Shown: positions 6,547 through 14,753 of the stretch, in pieces
Position numbering within the stretch: the stretch's first letter is position 1
Layout: each line of letters opens with the position of its first letter
NCBI GenBank assembly: GCA_025924295.1
Contig: JAICEG010000060.1
Span: 1-16,096 of the forward strand
Reading direction: 5' to 3'
Origin: Vicinamibacteria bacterium
GTDB lineage: Bacteria > Acidobacteriota > Vicinamibacteria > Vicinamibacterales > UBA2999
Length of the DNA: 16,096 bases
Notes under the pieces: model-generated
Told to the model about the DNA's origin: nothing
What the model saw: only the letters and a program-made list of their open reading frames with translations
The model's database searches: none
Program-made: the position numbers and the translations under genes

Positions 6547-7682
6547 CAGGCTGCCTGAGGCTGCGGCGCGCGCCCCGGCGGACGGCCGCTGCAGGCCTCA
6601 AACGCTCGCAGGTACATCTGCTCGTATTCGTCGACGGTGCGCAGCAGGTTGAAGCGGTCCTCGACTCGACGCCGCGATTCACATCCCATACGTCGGCGGA
6701 CATCCGGCCGTCGCAGCAGCCAGAGCATCGCCTCGGCGAGTTGTTCGGGGGCGCGCGGCGGCACGAGCAGTCCCGTCTCGCCATGCGAGACGACTTCAGG
6801 TGTTCCGCCGACGCGTGTCGCAACGACCGGCAGACCGGTCGCCATCGCTTCGAGCAACGTGAGCGACACACCTTCACTGGTCGAGGCGAGAACGAAAAAG
6901 CTCGCTCCGCGCAACGTGGCCCCCACGTCGTCGACGTTGCCGTGCACGCGAACGGCATCGCCCAGGCGTAACCGGGCGATCGAGGCTTCCACGTCGGAGC
7001 GTAAGGGGCCGTCTCCAACGAGGTCGAGACGGAAACCGGGCTGTCGATCGACAACGCGCCGTGTGGCCTCGAGAAGCGTCAGCGGATCCTTGACCGCACT
7101 GAGGCGGGCCACGCTGACGGCCCGCGCGGGCTCATCGCCCGTGCCCGACCAGTGCGGGAACGCCGCGAGATCGATGCCGTTGATGATGACCGAAATCTTG
7201 GAGGCATCAGCCGACTCGACGTCACGCCAGATCGCTGCGCAGTCATTCGACACCCCGACGAGATCACTGCAGAGGCCGCATGCCAGTCGATTCGCGGCAC
7301 GGCCCAGGGAAGTGGTCGGGAAGTTCCGCCCGTGCTTCGTGCTGACGGAAACCGGCACACCGGCCAGCCGCGCCGCCAGCACACCGTGCAGGTGCGCCTT
7401 GACGTTGTGCGCGTGCATCACGTCAGCGCCGATGTCACGAAGCAGTCGTGCCAGGCGCAGGATTCGTCGCGGCATGCGGGGCGTTCGCGGCACGCAGTCG
7501 ACGGGGATTCCGGCCGCGAGGAACCGGGGCGCCAGGGCGCCCGGGCGCTCGAGGCACACGACACGCGGTGTGACGCGCGTCCGATCGGCATGTGTCACCA
7601 GGTCGAGGACAACCCGCTCGAGTCCCCCGACTTCGAGCGCTGCAACGACGTGCACGACCGTCAATGGGTGCGACGTCTGCAT
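6546..7682 (-). CDS. Glycosyltransferase, family 4 (first of two)
   Basis: This 378-residue GT-B enzyme opens with Val-Val-His-Val-Val-Ala-Ala-Leu-Glu-Val-Gly-Gly-Leu-Glu-Arg, a glycine-rich acceptor-side loop typical of GT4 enzymes in XrtA/EPS loci. It has His-Ala-His-Asn (90-93) and the Glu-x7-Glu donor motif at 270-278 (Glu-Gly-Val-Ser-Leu-Thr-Leu-Leu-Glu), with Leu-Val-Gly-Asp-Gly-Pro-Leu at 221-227. Length is normal for the family. The start codon directly abuts the stop of the priming transferase (TGAATG), with GGGGA a few bases upstream. Its place right after the priming enzyme suggests, without proof, that it adds the second sugar of the repeat. Confidence 0.92.
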   Translation of the reverse strand: MQTSHPLTVVHVVAALEVGGLERVVLDLVTHADRTRVTPRVVCLERPGALAPRFLAAGIPVDCVPRTPRMPRRILRLARLLRDIGADVMHAHNVKAHLHGVLAARLAGVPVSVSTKHGRNFPTTSLGRAANRLACGLCSDLVGVSNDCAAIWRDVESADASKISVIINGIDLAAFPHWSGTGDEPARAVSVARLSAVKDPLTLLEATRRVVDRQPGFRLDLVGDGPLRSDVEASIARLRLGDAVRVHGNVDDVGATLRGASFFVLASTSEGVSLTLLEAMATGLPVVATRVGGTPEVVSHGETGLLVPPRAPEQLAEAMLWLLRRPDVRRRMGCESRRRVEDRFNLLRTVDEYEQMYLRAFEACSGRPPGRAPQPQAA

Positions 7683-9074
7683 TCAGATTCCCCGGCGCGA
7701 CATGACGGTCTTGATGGTGCTGAACACGATCAGCAGATCGAGCGCGAGCGACATGTTCTTGATGTAGAAGAGGTCGTACTGCAGCTTCTCCAGCGCGTCC
7801 TCGACCGAGGAACCATAGGCGTAACGCACTTGCGCCCATCCCGTGAGCCCCGGCTTCACCACGTGCCGTTGCCCGTAGTACGGAATCAGCTCGGACAGCC
7901 GCTGGATGAACTCCGGCCGCTCCGGCCGAGGGCCGACCAGGCTCATGTCGCCGCGCAGGATGTTCCAGAGTTGCGGCAGCTCGTCGAGGCGCGCCGCGCG
8001 AAGGAATCGTCCCACGCTGGTCGTGCGGGTATCGCCCTCTCGAGACCAGACGGCGCCGGAGTCCGCTTCTGCGTTCACCCGCATTGAGCGGAATTTGTGA
8101 ACCGTGAAGACGCGGCCGCGCTCTCCCACGCGCTGCTGGTGATAGAGCGCCGGACCGGGCGACGTCAGCTTGACGGCCAGCGCGACGAGCAGCATCAGCG
8201 GCGCGGTCACGACCAGGCCGACGAGAGCGATCACCACGTCGAGCAACCGCTTGAAGCCGAGCAGCCGTGGCGTAGCGCGGAACCCGGCGGAGAAGATCAG
8301 CCAGCTCGGACGAAGGTTCTCGACCGCGATTTTCCCTGTGTAGCGCTCGTACACCGACGCGAGATAGTCGAAGGTGACCCCCCGCATCTTCATGTCGAGC
8401 AACTGGTCCATCGGCAGGCTCCCGCGTGCGTCGGCGAGGCTGACCACGACGCGATCGACGTGGTAGCGCTGGACGATCGCGGGGATGTCCGCGATATCGC
8501 CAAGGACTCGAAACGCACCCGTTGAAGGGCGCGCGCCCGCTGCGGTGACGAACCCGACGATCTCGAGGCCGAGCGCGTAGCGGCGTTCGGTCAACTCGGA
8601 AGCGAGGCCCACTGCAGCGGAACTCGCGCCAACGATGACCAGGCGTTCCCGCGGCGACACGTGCCGCACGACGGACTCGAAGAGGACCCGCCAACCGGGA
8701 ACCGTGGCCATCACCACGAACGTCGCGGCGATCACGACTCCGGGGCCGACACCAAGGTCGGGGAGCAGCGCGTAGACGGCGGCCAGGATGATCGAGGCCG
8801 CGGCCAGGGAATGGAACGTACGGGCGAACAGCTCGCGCCGGTTCGCGATGATCCGGAGATCGTAGAGGTCCGTGTAGTAGAGACAGGCCTGGCACACGGC
8901 GGCGACCAAAGCGAGGCGAAGGAACCCTGCGGGCGTGCCGACGATCGACCAGGCCTCCTGCCCGCCGGCCACGAGCATCGTGCCGAGGATGAGCGATCCC
9001 ACGATCAGAATCGACTCGAGGCCGATGAGCATCGTGGCGCGGGCGTTGATGCTCTGCATGAGGAAGGTGAGCAC
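7683..9074 (-). CDS. Priming glycosyl-1-phosphate transferase (polyprenyl phosphate; WbaP/EpsB-like)
   Basis: This 463-residue membrane protein transfers a sugar-1-phosphate from a nucleotide sugar to undecaprenyl phosphate, which starts repeat-unit assembly. Four hydrophobic segments fill residues about 14-130. A CoA-binding-like Rossmann domain follows (143-260; Leu-Val-Ile-Val-Gly-Ala-Ser), then a membrane-embedding helix (278-302) and the catalytic domain. Catalytic landmarks are Lys-Arg-Leu-Leu-Asp-Val (275-280), His-Lys-Phe-Arg-Ser-Met (326-331), Arg-Leu-Asp-Glu-Leu-Pro-Gln-Leu (362-369), Leu-Val-Gly-Pro-Arg-Pro-Glu (379-385) and Pro-Gly-Leu-Thr-Gly-Trp-Ala-Gln-Val (408-416). It starts at GTG 9074, 3 nt after the kinase stop, with AAAGG 8 nt upstream. 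Which sugar it primes cannot be decided. Confidence 0.95.
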   Translation of the reverse strand: MLTFLMQSINARATMLIGLESILIVGSLILGTMLVAGGQEAWSIVGTPAGFLRLALVAAVCQACLYYTDLYDLRIIANRRELFARTFHSLAAASIILAAVYALLPDLGVGPGVVIAATFVVMATVPGWRVLFESVVRHVSPRERLVIVGASSAAVGLASELTERRYALGLEIVGFVTAAGARPSTGAFRVLGDIADIPAIVQRYHVDRVVVSLADARGSLPMDQLLDMKMRGVTFDYLASVYERYTGKIAVENLRPSWLIFSAGFRATPRLLGFKRLLDVVIALVGLVVTAPLMLLVALAVKLTSPGPALYHQQRVGERGRVFTVHKFRSMRVNAEADSGAVWSREGDTRTTSVGRFLRAARLDELPQLWNILRGDMSLVGPRPERPEFIQRLSELIPYYGQRHVVKPGLTGWAQVRYAYGSSVEDALEKLQYDLFYIKNMSLALDLLIVFSTIKTVMSRRGI

Positions 9075-9077
9075 GTC

Positions 9078-9830
9078 CTAGGCCTTTCGAGCTGGATACC
9101 CGTACTGCAGGGCGCGTGATGTCGATCGGTTCAGCACGACCCCGACGACTCGTTCGCGGCCAAGCGCGGTGACGGCAGATTCGACCGACGCCAGCGGCGT
9201 CTGCCCCGCGCGTACCACGACCACGACGCCATCGACGAGGTGGGCGAGTATGCCCGCATCAGGGCAGGCCGCCAGAGGAGGGACATCGATGATGACCCAG
9301 TCGGAGCGCTCTGCCTGTTCGGACAGCAGCTCACGCAGGCCGCTCGAGCTCAATCGTTCGAGTGGGTTGGCCTCCGGGCTGCCCGCCGGAACCACGTGAA
9401 GCGTGTTGGACAGCCTGGCAGGTCGCACGGGCAAGTTGCCCGCGAGACAGTCGATGAGACCCGGCGTGTTGCGGATGCCGAACAGGGCGTGCTGCGACGG
9501 CCGTCGCAGGTCGGCGTCGATCAGCACGACACGCTTGCCATACGCTTCGCTCAGGGCGCGAGCGAGATTCGCCGCGGTCAGCGACTTTCCCTCGCCGGCG
9601 AGTGCACTGGCGACCATCACGGTGGTCAGTCGGCGCGACTGCTGGATTTGATGGAGCTGCGCTGCCAGCCGACAGTACGCGTTGCTGACGTAGTCCTGTC
9701 GGGTCGGATCAACGGGCTCGCGTCGGGACCGTCTCGGGCCCGTTGTCTTTGCCGGCAGCGGGGGCTCGACGACGACGGGATCTGAAACGTCCGACAGGGG
9801 GAACGGATGTGCGAACTGGGCCTTCTGCAT
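9078..9830 (-). CDS. Stand-alone bacterial tyrosine kinase of the CpsD/CapB type
   Basis: This 250-residue P-loop kinase pairs with a membrane chain-length protein to control polymer length and export by cyclic autophosphorylation. Walker A is Ala-Leu-Ala-Gly-Glu-Gly-Lys-Ser (76-83), Walker A' is Val-Leu-Ile-Asp-Ala-Asp-Leu-Arg-Arg-Pro (102-111) and Walker B is Trp-Val-Ile-Ile-Asp-Val-Pro-Pro (178-185). The C-terminal tyrosine cluster is minimal, with only Tyr-243 and Tyr-245 in the last eight residues. The N-terminal ~45 residues are proline- and charge-rich and probably flexible. It starts 3 nt after the chain-length gene with no clear ribosome-binding site, so translational coupling is likely. 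Confidence 0.93.
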   Translation of the reverse strand: MQKAQFAHPFPLSDVSDPVVVEPPLPAKTTGPRRSRREPVDPTRQDYVSNAYCRLAAQLHQIQQSRRLTTVMVASALAGEGKSLTAANLARALSEAYGKRVVLIDADLRRPSQHALFGIRNTPGLIDCLAGNLPVRPARLSNTLHVVPAGSPEANPLERLSSSGLRELLSEQAERSDWVIIDVPPLAACPDAGILAHLVDGVVVVVRAGQTPLASVESAVTALGRERVVGVVLNRSTSRALQYGYPARKA

Positions 9831-9833
9831 GAG

Positions 9834-11372
9834 CTAAATCGCTATCAGCGAGAACTTCCACACGAGGAACACGGCCGCAATGACCAGTGAAGTGGTTGCA
9901 AACGAAAGGGTGACGACGCGGGCGCGACGGCGTCGGCGCTCCGACAGCGTCTGAATCACGGGGACCTCGCCAAGCAGCGGCAACGCAAGCGCGGCCCGGA
10001 CGTCGGCGTCCGATCGCAGCGTCGTGTCGCGGAATTCGAGCAACCCGGCGATGCCGGCGCCAAAGAGCAGTCCCACTCCGAGGCCGCCGAGGAACAACAG
10101 CGGCCGGTTCGGGCTGAACGGTCTTTCTGGCAGACGAGCGGGATCGAGGACGTTGAACTGCTCGCCGATCTGGCGTCGCTCCAGGTTGGCGGCGACCTTC
10201 GACTGCTCGCGCTTGGAGAGCAGGTCGGTGTACATCTTCTGCATCGTCTCGTAGTCGCGCGTCAACGATGCAAGCTCCGATTCGCGCGCCGGGAGGGCCG
10301 CAATCCGCGTGTCGTAAGACGCGATCTGCGAGGAGAAATCCCTTCGCCGTGCTTCCTTGTCCTCGAGCTGAAGGTCGAGGGTTTGAATCTCGGACTTCAG
10401 CGCTTCGACACGTCGTCTCCTGGCGAGTTCGCCCGTGACGCTGCTGGCCTCGGGCACACCCGCCGCCAGTTCCGGATTCGCGGCGATCTTCGCCTCCATA
10501 TCCTTGATCTGACTCTTCGCCTGTATGACATCGGGATGCGTGGGCTTGAGACGCGCCTCGAGTGAGGCCAGCGTCTGTTGAAGCGTTTCAAGTTGTGCCG
10601 AGAGAGATTTTTCCTGGCTCGCCGGGGATGGGACCACGGGTGCTGACTCGGTCTCGAGCAACATGCGCTCGAGGACGAGCCGCCGATCGCGGTCACGGTT
10701 CATCGAATCTATCAATCCTTGCAATTGCGTTTGTAAGTTTTGCGACACCTGCAGGTTGGATTGCAGTTGCGAGGGGAGCTCGCCGGAGTGCTGGACTCTG
10801 TACTGTTCTAGCTGCTCTTCCTGCTCGACGAGGCGGCGACGTGCGTCCTCGAGCTGCGTGTCGAGGAAGGCGTTGGTGGCGTCGGCCAACATCTCGCGAT
10901 CGCGCAGGTTCTCCTCGATGAAGAGCGACGCCAGCTGCTGCGTCACTTTCTGCGCCATGACCGGCGTCGTGGCGATGTAGCTCACGCGGAACGAGTCACC
11001 CTTGTCCATCTGCACCCGGATATCAGCCCGCATCCGCTCGACGACGTCTTCCATCGCCATTCGCTGCCGATCGGCCTGATACAGGTCGAAGTCGCGAATG
11101 ATGCGCTCGAGGCGCGTCCGGCTGAGGAGCTGCTGGCTGATTGACTGCAGCCGATCCTCGATGCGGGCGGTGACGGTCGATCGCACGTAGCTCTCCGGTA
11201 CGCGCTGCGGAATCACCAGGATCAGCGTGTCGGCGCGGTACTTGTTCGGGATCTGGTCGAGCACGGTCATCGTGATCGCACCGAAGAGCACGACCGGGAG
11301 CACGATGATCCAGAAACGGCGCCGGATCATCACCATGATGTCGTCGAAGGTGTAAACCCTGCCTGGCAGCAT
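9834..11372 (-). CDS. GNVR-type polysaccharide chain-length determinant (Wzc/PCP-like)
   Basis: This 512-residue inner-membrane polysaccharide co-polymerase has its first membrane segment at about 20-38, followed by a periplasmic Wzz-type region. A long coiled coil (about 150-400) is rich in Gln, Glu, Arg and Leu. A proline motif (Pro-Phe-Ser-Pro-Asn-Arg-Pro, about 418-424) comes before the second membrane segment (426-446). After a short cytoplasmic stretch containing Ser-Asp-Ala-Asp-Val-Arg-Ala-Ala-Leu, a third hydrophobic segment (about 487-508) ends the protein. No kinase domain is fused; it is the next gene. Its ATG shares one base with the stop of the beta-barrel gene. The three-segment topology resembles XrtA-associated chain-length proteins rather than fused Wzc. 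Confidence 0.93.
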   Translation of the reverse strand: MLPGRVYTFDDIMVMIRRRFWIIVLPVVLFGAITMTVLDQIPNKYRADTLILVIPQRVPESYVRSTVTARIEDRLQSISQQLLSRTRLERIIRDFDLYQADRQRMAMEDVVERMRADIRVQMDKGDSFRVSYIATTPVMAQKVTQQLASLFIEENLRDREMLADATNAFLDTQLEDARRRLVEQEEQLEQYRVQHSGELPSQLQSNLQVSQNLQTQLQGLIDSMNRDRDRRLVLERMLLETESAPVVPSPASQEKSLSAQLETLQQTLASLEARLKPTHPDVIQAKSQIKDMEAKIAANPELAAGVPEASSVTGELARRRRVEALKSEIQTLDLQLEDKEARRRDFSSQIASYDTRIAALPARESELASLTRDYETMQKMYTDLLSKREQSKVAANLERRQIGEQFNVLDPARLPERPFSPNRPLLFLGGLGVGLLFGAGIAGLLEFRDTTLRSDADVRAALALPLLGEVPVIQTLSERRRRRARVVTLSFATTSLVIAAVFLVWKFSLIAI

Positions 11373-12694
11373 CAGTTTCTAGGCCCCAAATCCAGAAGTT
11401 TCGAGGACACCGTCAGCCCCACCTTCACCGCCTGCCGGCTCGTCGACGGCGGCAAACCCCCGGTGATCAGGATGGTTGGTGGGAACTGGTAGTGAAACAG
11501 GAGGTATTCGCCATACAGCGCCATCACCCGCGACAGCGCATATCGCAGCTGTGAGCGCGTACCGTACATCTGGTACGAGCCACGGTCTTCGAACCCGACG
11601 ACTCCACGGCTGAACGTTGCGGACGCGTTGAAGTCGAGGCGTGGTGACAGCAAGCCGGCGAGTTCACCGCTGACCGCGTCCGACATCAACGGGTCGACCA
11701 CTTCGTCGATGAAGGTAATCCCGCGGTGATAACGAACCGATCCGATCCACGACTGCTTGAACTCGTACCAGAAGTCGACATCCCCGATGGCGCTCATGCG
11801 AAAACTGTCGCGCGACTCGACGGCCGCCGAGCCGCCGCTGAACGCGATGAAGGCGCGGCGCGAGGCCGACAGCGGCTTCGCGTAGTCGCCTCCGATGTTC
11901 AGGTGATGCACGACGTAGTGGCCGAGACCGCGGTCGACGTCCTGTCGAACGTAGCCAGCACGAAACGCGCCATAGCGCGCGACTCTGGCGCCAAATCTCC
12001 CACCCAGTTCGTAGATCTCGTGCCGGGAACCGCCATCGATTTGCGACGAATGGATGCCGCCCAACACCGTGATCGTCTTGTCACCGCCCCATTCGCGTTC
12101 GAGTTCTGCGGCGCCGCGCAAATCGTTGGTGCGCCGAAGGGGGATGCCGTCGCCGGCAAATGGCAGGTCGACGTCGGTCTCGGACAGTGAGGCCGCGGTT
12201 GCGAACGGCGGGGCGTTGAGCGAGTAGCGTCCCGAGCCGGTCAGGCGCAGGGTCGTATCCCGCCAGGGTTCTGCCGACACCGAGGATGACGCCTCGGCCA
12301 TCTGCCGGCCGGCGACGTACTCCTGGAACTCCGGGAAATAGCGACCGGTGCTCGTCACGGCCGCTTCGAACGTCGGCTGCTCGGTCGGCAGCTTGAAGAA
12401 CACACTCGAGTCGTAGCCGACTGCCGCGCCGCGCAATGTCCCGCCCAGCCCGAACCCCGGGAGCGTCGGTGGTCGAGTCGTCGACCCCTGACTGCTCAGG
12501 AGGATGTTGTCGTCGTAGGAGCCGAAGAGCGAGCCCGTGACCGACAGCCCGCCTTCGCTCTCGCCGCGCGGGTCAGGTGCGCCGAACAGCGGCTGGACCG
12601 GTCGCCGCTCGGGGACCTCCTGCGCGTACACGGCAAGCGGCACGCTCGACACGAGGAGTGCCGTGATTGCAACGGACACGCAGAGAGATGACAC
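11372..12694 (-). CDS. Outer-membrane beta-barrel protein of the export system
   Basis: This 440-residue protein has a signal peptide (hydrophobic core about 5-20, probable cleavage after Ala-Val-Tyr-Ala, residue 24). After it comes a region of alternating short amphipathic strands with frequent Tyr/Phe/Trp and polar turns, as expected for a beta-barrel of many strands. Gly-Ser-Tyr-Asp-Asp-Asn-Ile-Leu near residue 60 is typical of barrels in XrtA-type EPS loci. The C-terminus does not end in a clear Phe signal. It starts at GTG 12694 with AGAGGAG 8 nt upstream and lies 25 nt after the OPX gene, the largest gap in the operon. It is a plausible outer-membrane pore for the polymer, working with the OPX protein. 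The family match is by pattern, so the precise role is inferred. Confidence 0.82.
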   Translation of the reverse strand: MSSLCVSVAITALLVSSVPLAVYAQEVPERRPVQPLFGAPDPRGESEGGLSVTGSLFGSYDDNILLSSQGSTTRPPTLPGFGLGGTLRGAAVGYDSSVFFKLPTEQPTFEAAVTSTGRYFPEFQEYVAGRQMAEASSSVSAEPWRDTTLRLTGSGRYSLNAPPFATAASLSETDVDLPFAGDGIPLRRTNDLRGAAELEREWGGDKTITVLGGIHSSQIDGGSRHEIYELGGRFGARVARYGAFRAGYVRQDVDRGLGHYVVHHLNIGGDYAKPLSASRRAFIAFSGGSAAVESRDSFRMSAIGDVDFWYEFKQSWIGSVRYHRGITFIDEVVDPLMSDAVSGELAGLLSPRLDFNASATFSRGVVGFEDRGSYQMYGTRSQLRYALSRVMALYGEYLLFHYQFPPTILITGGLPPSTSRQAVKVGLTVSSKLLDLGPRN

Positions 12695-12719
12695 GACGGT
12701 TACTCCTCTTCACTCGTGG

Positions 12720-13427
12720 TTAGCGAACCAGGACCGTGTCGCCGGGTTCCAGCAGGAAGTTCTGTTCGAGGTTCTGGCGCCGCAGGATGGCGTTGTAGTC
12801 GACCACGTATCCCGACTGCTTTCCGTCCGTTGTCCGCATCACGAGGATGTTTTTCTTGTCTGCGTATTCCTTCAGGCCACCGGCGAGTGCGATCAACTGC
12901 AGCACGGTGGTCGGTGACGTCACCACGTACGGCCCCGGTTTCTCGACGGCCCCGGTGATGAAGACCTTCCGGCTCCGGATTTCCTTGACCACCACCGTCG
13001 GATTCGGATTGCCAAAGTATTTCGACGCTTCCGTCACCAGCGTCGCGCGCAGTTCGTCCGGCGTGCGCCCCGCGGCCACGACGTCATTGAGCAGTGGCAG
13101 CGAGATGCGCCCGTCAGGACGCACGACGACATCGCCGGAGAGTTCCTTCTCGCGCCAGAAGACGATCTGGAGGATGTCATCAGGTCCGATCACATAGCCG
13201 CCCGGCAGTTCGGGCGCGGTGCTCGCTGGTGGTAGACCGGTGCGCGCGGCGGGTGCGCTGGTGGGCGCGGCCGGTGCGCTGGTGGGCGCGGGTGCGGCGG
13301 GTGAACCGGTATTGGCGCTCGTCGAGGGCGCAGCTGCCGGGGCGTCGGATGCGTCCTGGCTCCAGGCGGGCGGGACATTCATCACGAGAGTCAGACCCGC
13401 TGCGATCACGAAGATGCGAGTGAACAT
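12720..13427 (-). CDS. Periplasmic polysaccharide export (OPX/Wza-like) protein
   Basis: This 235-residue protein has a signal peptide (about 1-24), an Ala/Pro/Ser/Thr-rich linker (25-75), a polysaccharide export domain (about 77-150; Tyr-Val-Ile-Gly-Pro-Asp-Asp-Ile-Leu, then Val-Arg-Pro-Asp-Gly-Arg-Ile-Ser-Leu-Pro) and one SLBB domain (about 153-210; Val-Phe-Ile-Thr-Gly-Ala-Val, Pro-Gly-Pro-Tyr). It ends Glu-Pro-Gly-Asp-Thr-Val-Leu-Val. There is no lipobox cysteine and no C-terminal amphipathic helix, so it cannot form its own outer-membrane pore as E. coli Wza does. GAGGG overlaps the stop of the regulator gene and precedes the ATG by about 8 nt; the gap is 9 nt. Together with the next gene, a beta-barrel, it suggests an OPX-plus-porin export complex. 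Confidence 0.93.
   Translation of the reverse strand: MFTRIFVIAAGLTLVMNVPPAWSQDASDAPAAAPSTSANTGSPAAPAPTSAPAAPTSAPAARTGLPPASTAPELPGGYVIGPDDILQIVFWREKELSGDVVVRPDGRISLPLLNDVVAAGRTPDELRATLVTEASKYFGNPNPTVVVKEIRSRKVFITGAVEKPGPYVVTSPTTVLQLIALAGGLKEYADKKNILVMRTTDGKQSGYVVDYNAILRRQNLEQNFLLEPGDTVLVR
13252..13291. repeat. 21-bp tandem repeat, about 1.9 copies, in the OPX linker
   Basis: The plus-strand unit begins GGTGCGCTGGTGGGCGCGG and repeats with a 21-bp period. It encodes two copies of the heptad Pro-Thr-Ser-Ala-Pro-Ala-Ala in the linker of the export protein. Copy changes would keep the frame and only alter linker length. Confidence 0.8.
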
Positions 13428-13436
13428 GTTCAGCCC

Positions 13437-14534
13437 TCACTGCAGCGACTGCAGTCGATAGTTGCGATACGGAACCTGGCAATCGTGCTTGCGCAGGAAG
13501 TTCAGGAAACGTTTGTAGTCGGCGTCCTGCATGTTGAACATGCGCGTGACGACGCGATAGCTGCCGCACGTTTCTTCGAGCGCTTTGCGAACGAGGTCGC
13601 GGACGTTGCCGCGCGTGATCTCGCGCTGCATGTAGAGCGGATACACCGACGTCCAGAAGCACTTGCCTTCCTGCGTCAGCTCCTTGTACAGCTCGTCGGC
13701 GATTGTCGTCGACTGTTGTGTCGGCGCTGAAACGGCGGTGGCCTGCTCGGCGTGCGGCAGAACCTCGGGCGGAAGCTCCTCGGCCTGGATCGTCTCGTGG
13801 AGACCCGTCACGACCAGTCGTTCGAGCACGTTTTCGAGCTCGCGCACGTTCCCCGGCCACGCGTGCTGCATGAGCAGCTCCATCGCCTCCGGTGAAATGT
13901 TCCTGGTGATCAGCGACGTGCCTTCAGTGAACTGCGCCAGGAAGTACTCGACCAGCTCGGGTATGTCCTGCCGCCGTTCGCGAAGCGGCGGCACGTGAAG
14001 ATGGATGACGCGAATCCGGTAATAGAGGTCTTCGCGGAAGGTCCCCTGACGCACCATCGCCTGTAGATCGCGATTGGTGGCCGCAATGACGCGCACGTCG
14101 ACCTTGCTCCCGAGTTGATCGCCGCCGACCTTCTGCAGCTCGCCCGTTTCGAGAAAACGCAGCAGCAGCGACTGCATGCGCGGCGTCATCTCGCCGAGTT
14201 CATCGAGGAACACGGTGCCGAGATGGGCGAGTTCGAGCTTGCCGGCCTGATCGCGAAACGCGCCGGTGAAGCTGCCTTTGACGTGTCCGAACAGCTCCGA
14301 CTCGAGGAGCGTCTCGGGCAGGCCCGCACAATTCACAGGAATGAAACGCTGATTCGCGCGCGGGCCGTTGGTATGAAGTGCGTGCGCCACCAGTTCCTTG
14401 CCGACGCCACTGTCACCCGTGATCAGCACCTTGGCATCGCTCGCCGCAACGCGGCGCACCTGGCTCTGCAAGGCCTTGATCTGCTGACTGCTGCCTATCA
14501 ACTCGCGCTGTCGCTTGTCGGTCATAAGACTCAT
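13437..14534 (-). CDS. Receiverless sigma-54-dependent activator, EBP2
   Basis: This 365-residue protein consists of an AAA+ sigma-54 interaction domain and a C-terminal domain, with only ~10-30 residues in front. Walker A is Gly-Asp-Ser-Gly-Val-Gly-Lys-Glu (40-47), the sigma-54 contact loop is Gly-Ser-Phe-Thr-Gly-Ala (87-92), a variant of GAFTGA, and Walker B is Val-Phe-Leu-Asp-Glu (108-112). An Arg-finger region is near 167-173. The C-terminal part (about 280-353) is not a standard Fis helix-turn-helix. It ends in [12 protein letters not shown], shared with EBP1. ATG 14534 is chosen for a GGAAG site 9 nt upstream. The open frame continues to 14723 but would run across the sigma-54 promoter. 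It is 9 nt ahead of the OPX gene and so probably first in the EPS operon. No sensor domain is present. Confidence 0.92.
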   Translation of the reverse strand: MSLMTDKRQRELIGSSQQIKALQSQVRRVAASDAKVLITGDSGVGKELVAHALHTNGPRANQRFIPVNCAGLPETLLESELFGHVKGSFTGAFRDQAGKLELAHLGTVFLDELGEMTPRMQSLLLRFLETGELQKVGGDQLGSKVDVRVIAATNRDLQAMVRQGTFREDLYYRIRVIHLHVPPLRERRQDIPELVEYFLAQFTEGTSLITRNISPEAMELLMQHAWPGNVRELENVLERLVVTGLHETIQAEELPPEVLPHAEQATAVSAPTQQSTTIADELYKELTQEGKCFWTSVYPLYMQREITRGNVRDLVRKALEETCGSYRVVTRMFNMQDADYKRFLNFLRKHDCQVPYRNYRLQSLQ

Positions 14535-14614
14535 AAGACTGAGCTTCCGGATGTGTACTCCACACGCGGAGAAAACCAAGTGCGCCAGCCGCGCGCATTC
14601 GACCCGGGGTGCGC

Positions 14615-14630
14615 TGCAATCCGTTCGCCA
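14615..14630 (-). promoter_or_regulatory. Predicted sigma-54 (-24/-12) promoter of the EPS operon
   Basis: The minus strand reads TGGCGAACGGATTGCA. It has TGGC at -24 and TTGCA at -12, with exactly 10 nt between the invariant GG and GC. Transcription would start near 14604, giving a leader of about 70 nt before EBP2. Its position just ahead of a sigma-54 activator gene adds to the case. It was found by eye. Confidence 0.65.
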
Positions 14631-14666
14631 CGCAGCCCGCGCTCGCGGTTGAATTCGTTCGTTCCA

Positions 14667-14705
14667 GCGATCCCCGGTCGATTTCGAACCAGCCCGGAGG
14701 ATCGC
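14667..14705. promoter_or_regulatory. Imperfect dyad, candidate activator-binding site
   Basis: The arms GCGATCC (14667-14673) and GGATCGC (14699-14705) are exact complements. They extend inward as CCGG on both sides with one bulged base. The centre is about 82 bp upstream of the predicted sigma-54 start, within the usual range for an enhancer-type activator site. If transcribed from EBP1 it would also form a hairpin, but no U-tract follows, so it is a poor terminator. Confidence 0.4.
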
Positions 14706-14753
14706 CGAGACCGTGTTCGACAAAAGTCACCCCACAGGGCGACGACGGCGTCG

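Noticed and set aside
5321..7054. 577-residue minus-strand open frame
   Set aside because: Only the part from GTG 6535 looks like a protein family. The extension overlaps the neighbouring GT4 gene in another frame and has low-complexity translation.
13477..13492. Plus-strand TGGC-TTGC pair resembling a sigma-54 promoter
   Set aside because: The GG-to-GC spacing is 11 rather than 10, it lies within the EBP2 coding region, and no plus-strand gene follows.
13437..14723. Longer EBP2 start at 14723
   Set aside because: It would cover the predicted sigma-54 promoter and dyad, and the added residues show no domain; ATG 14534 has a ribosome-binding site.
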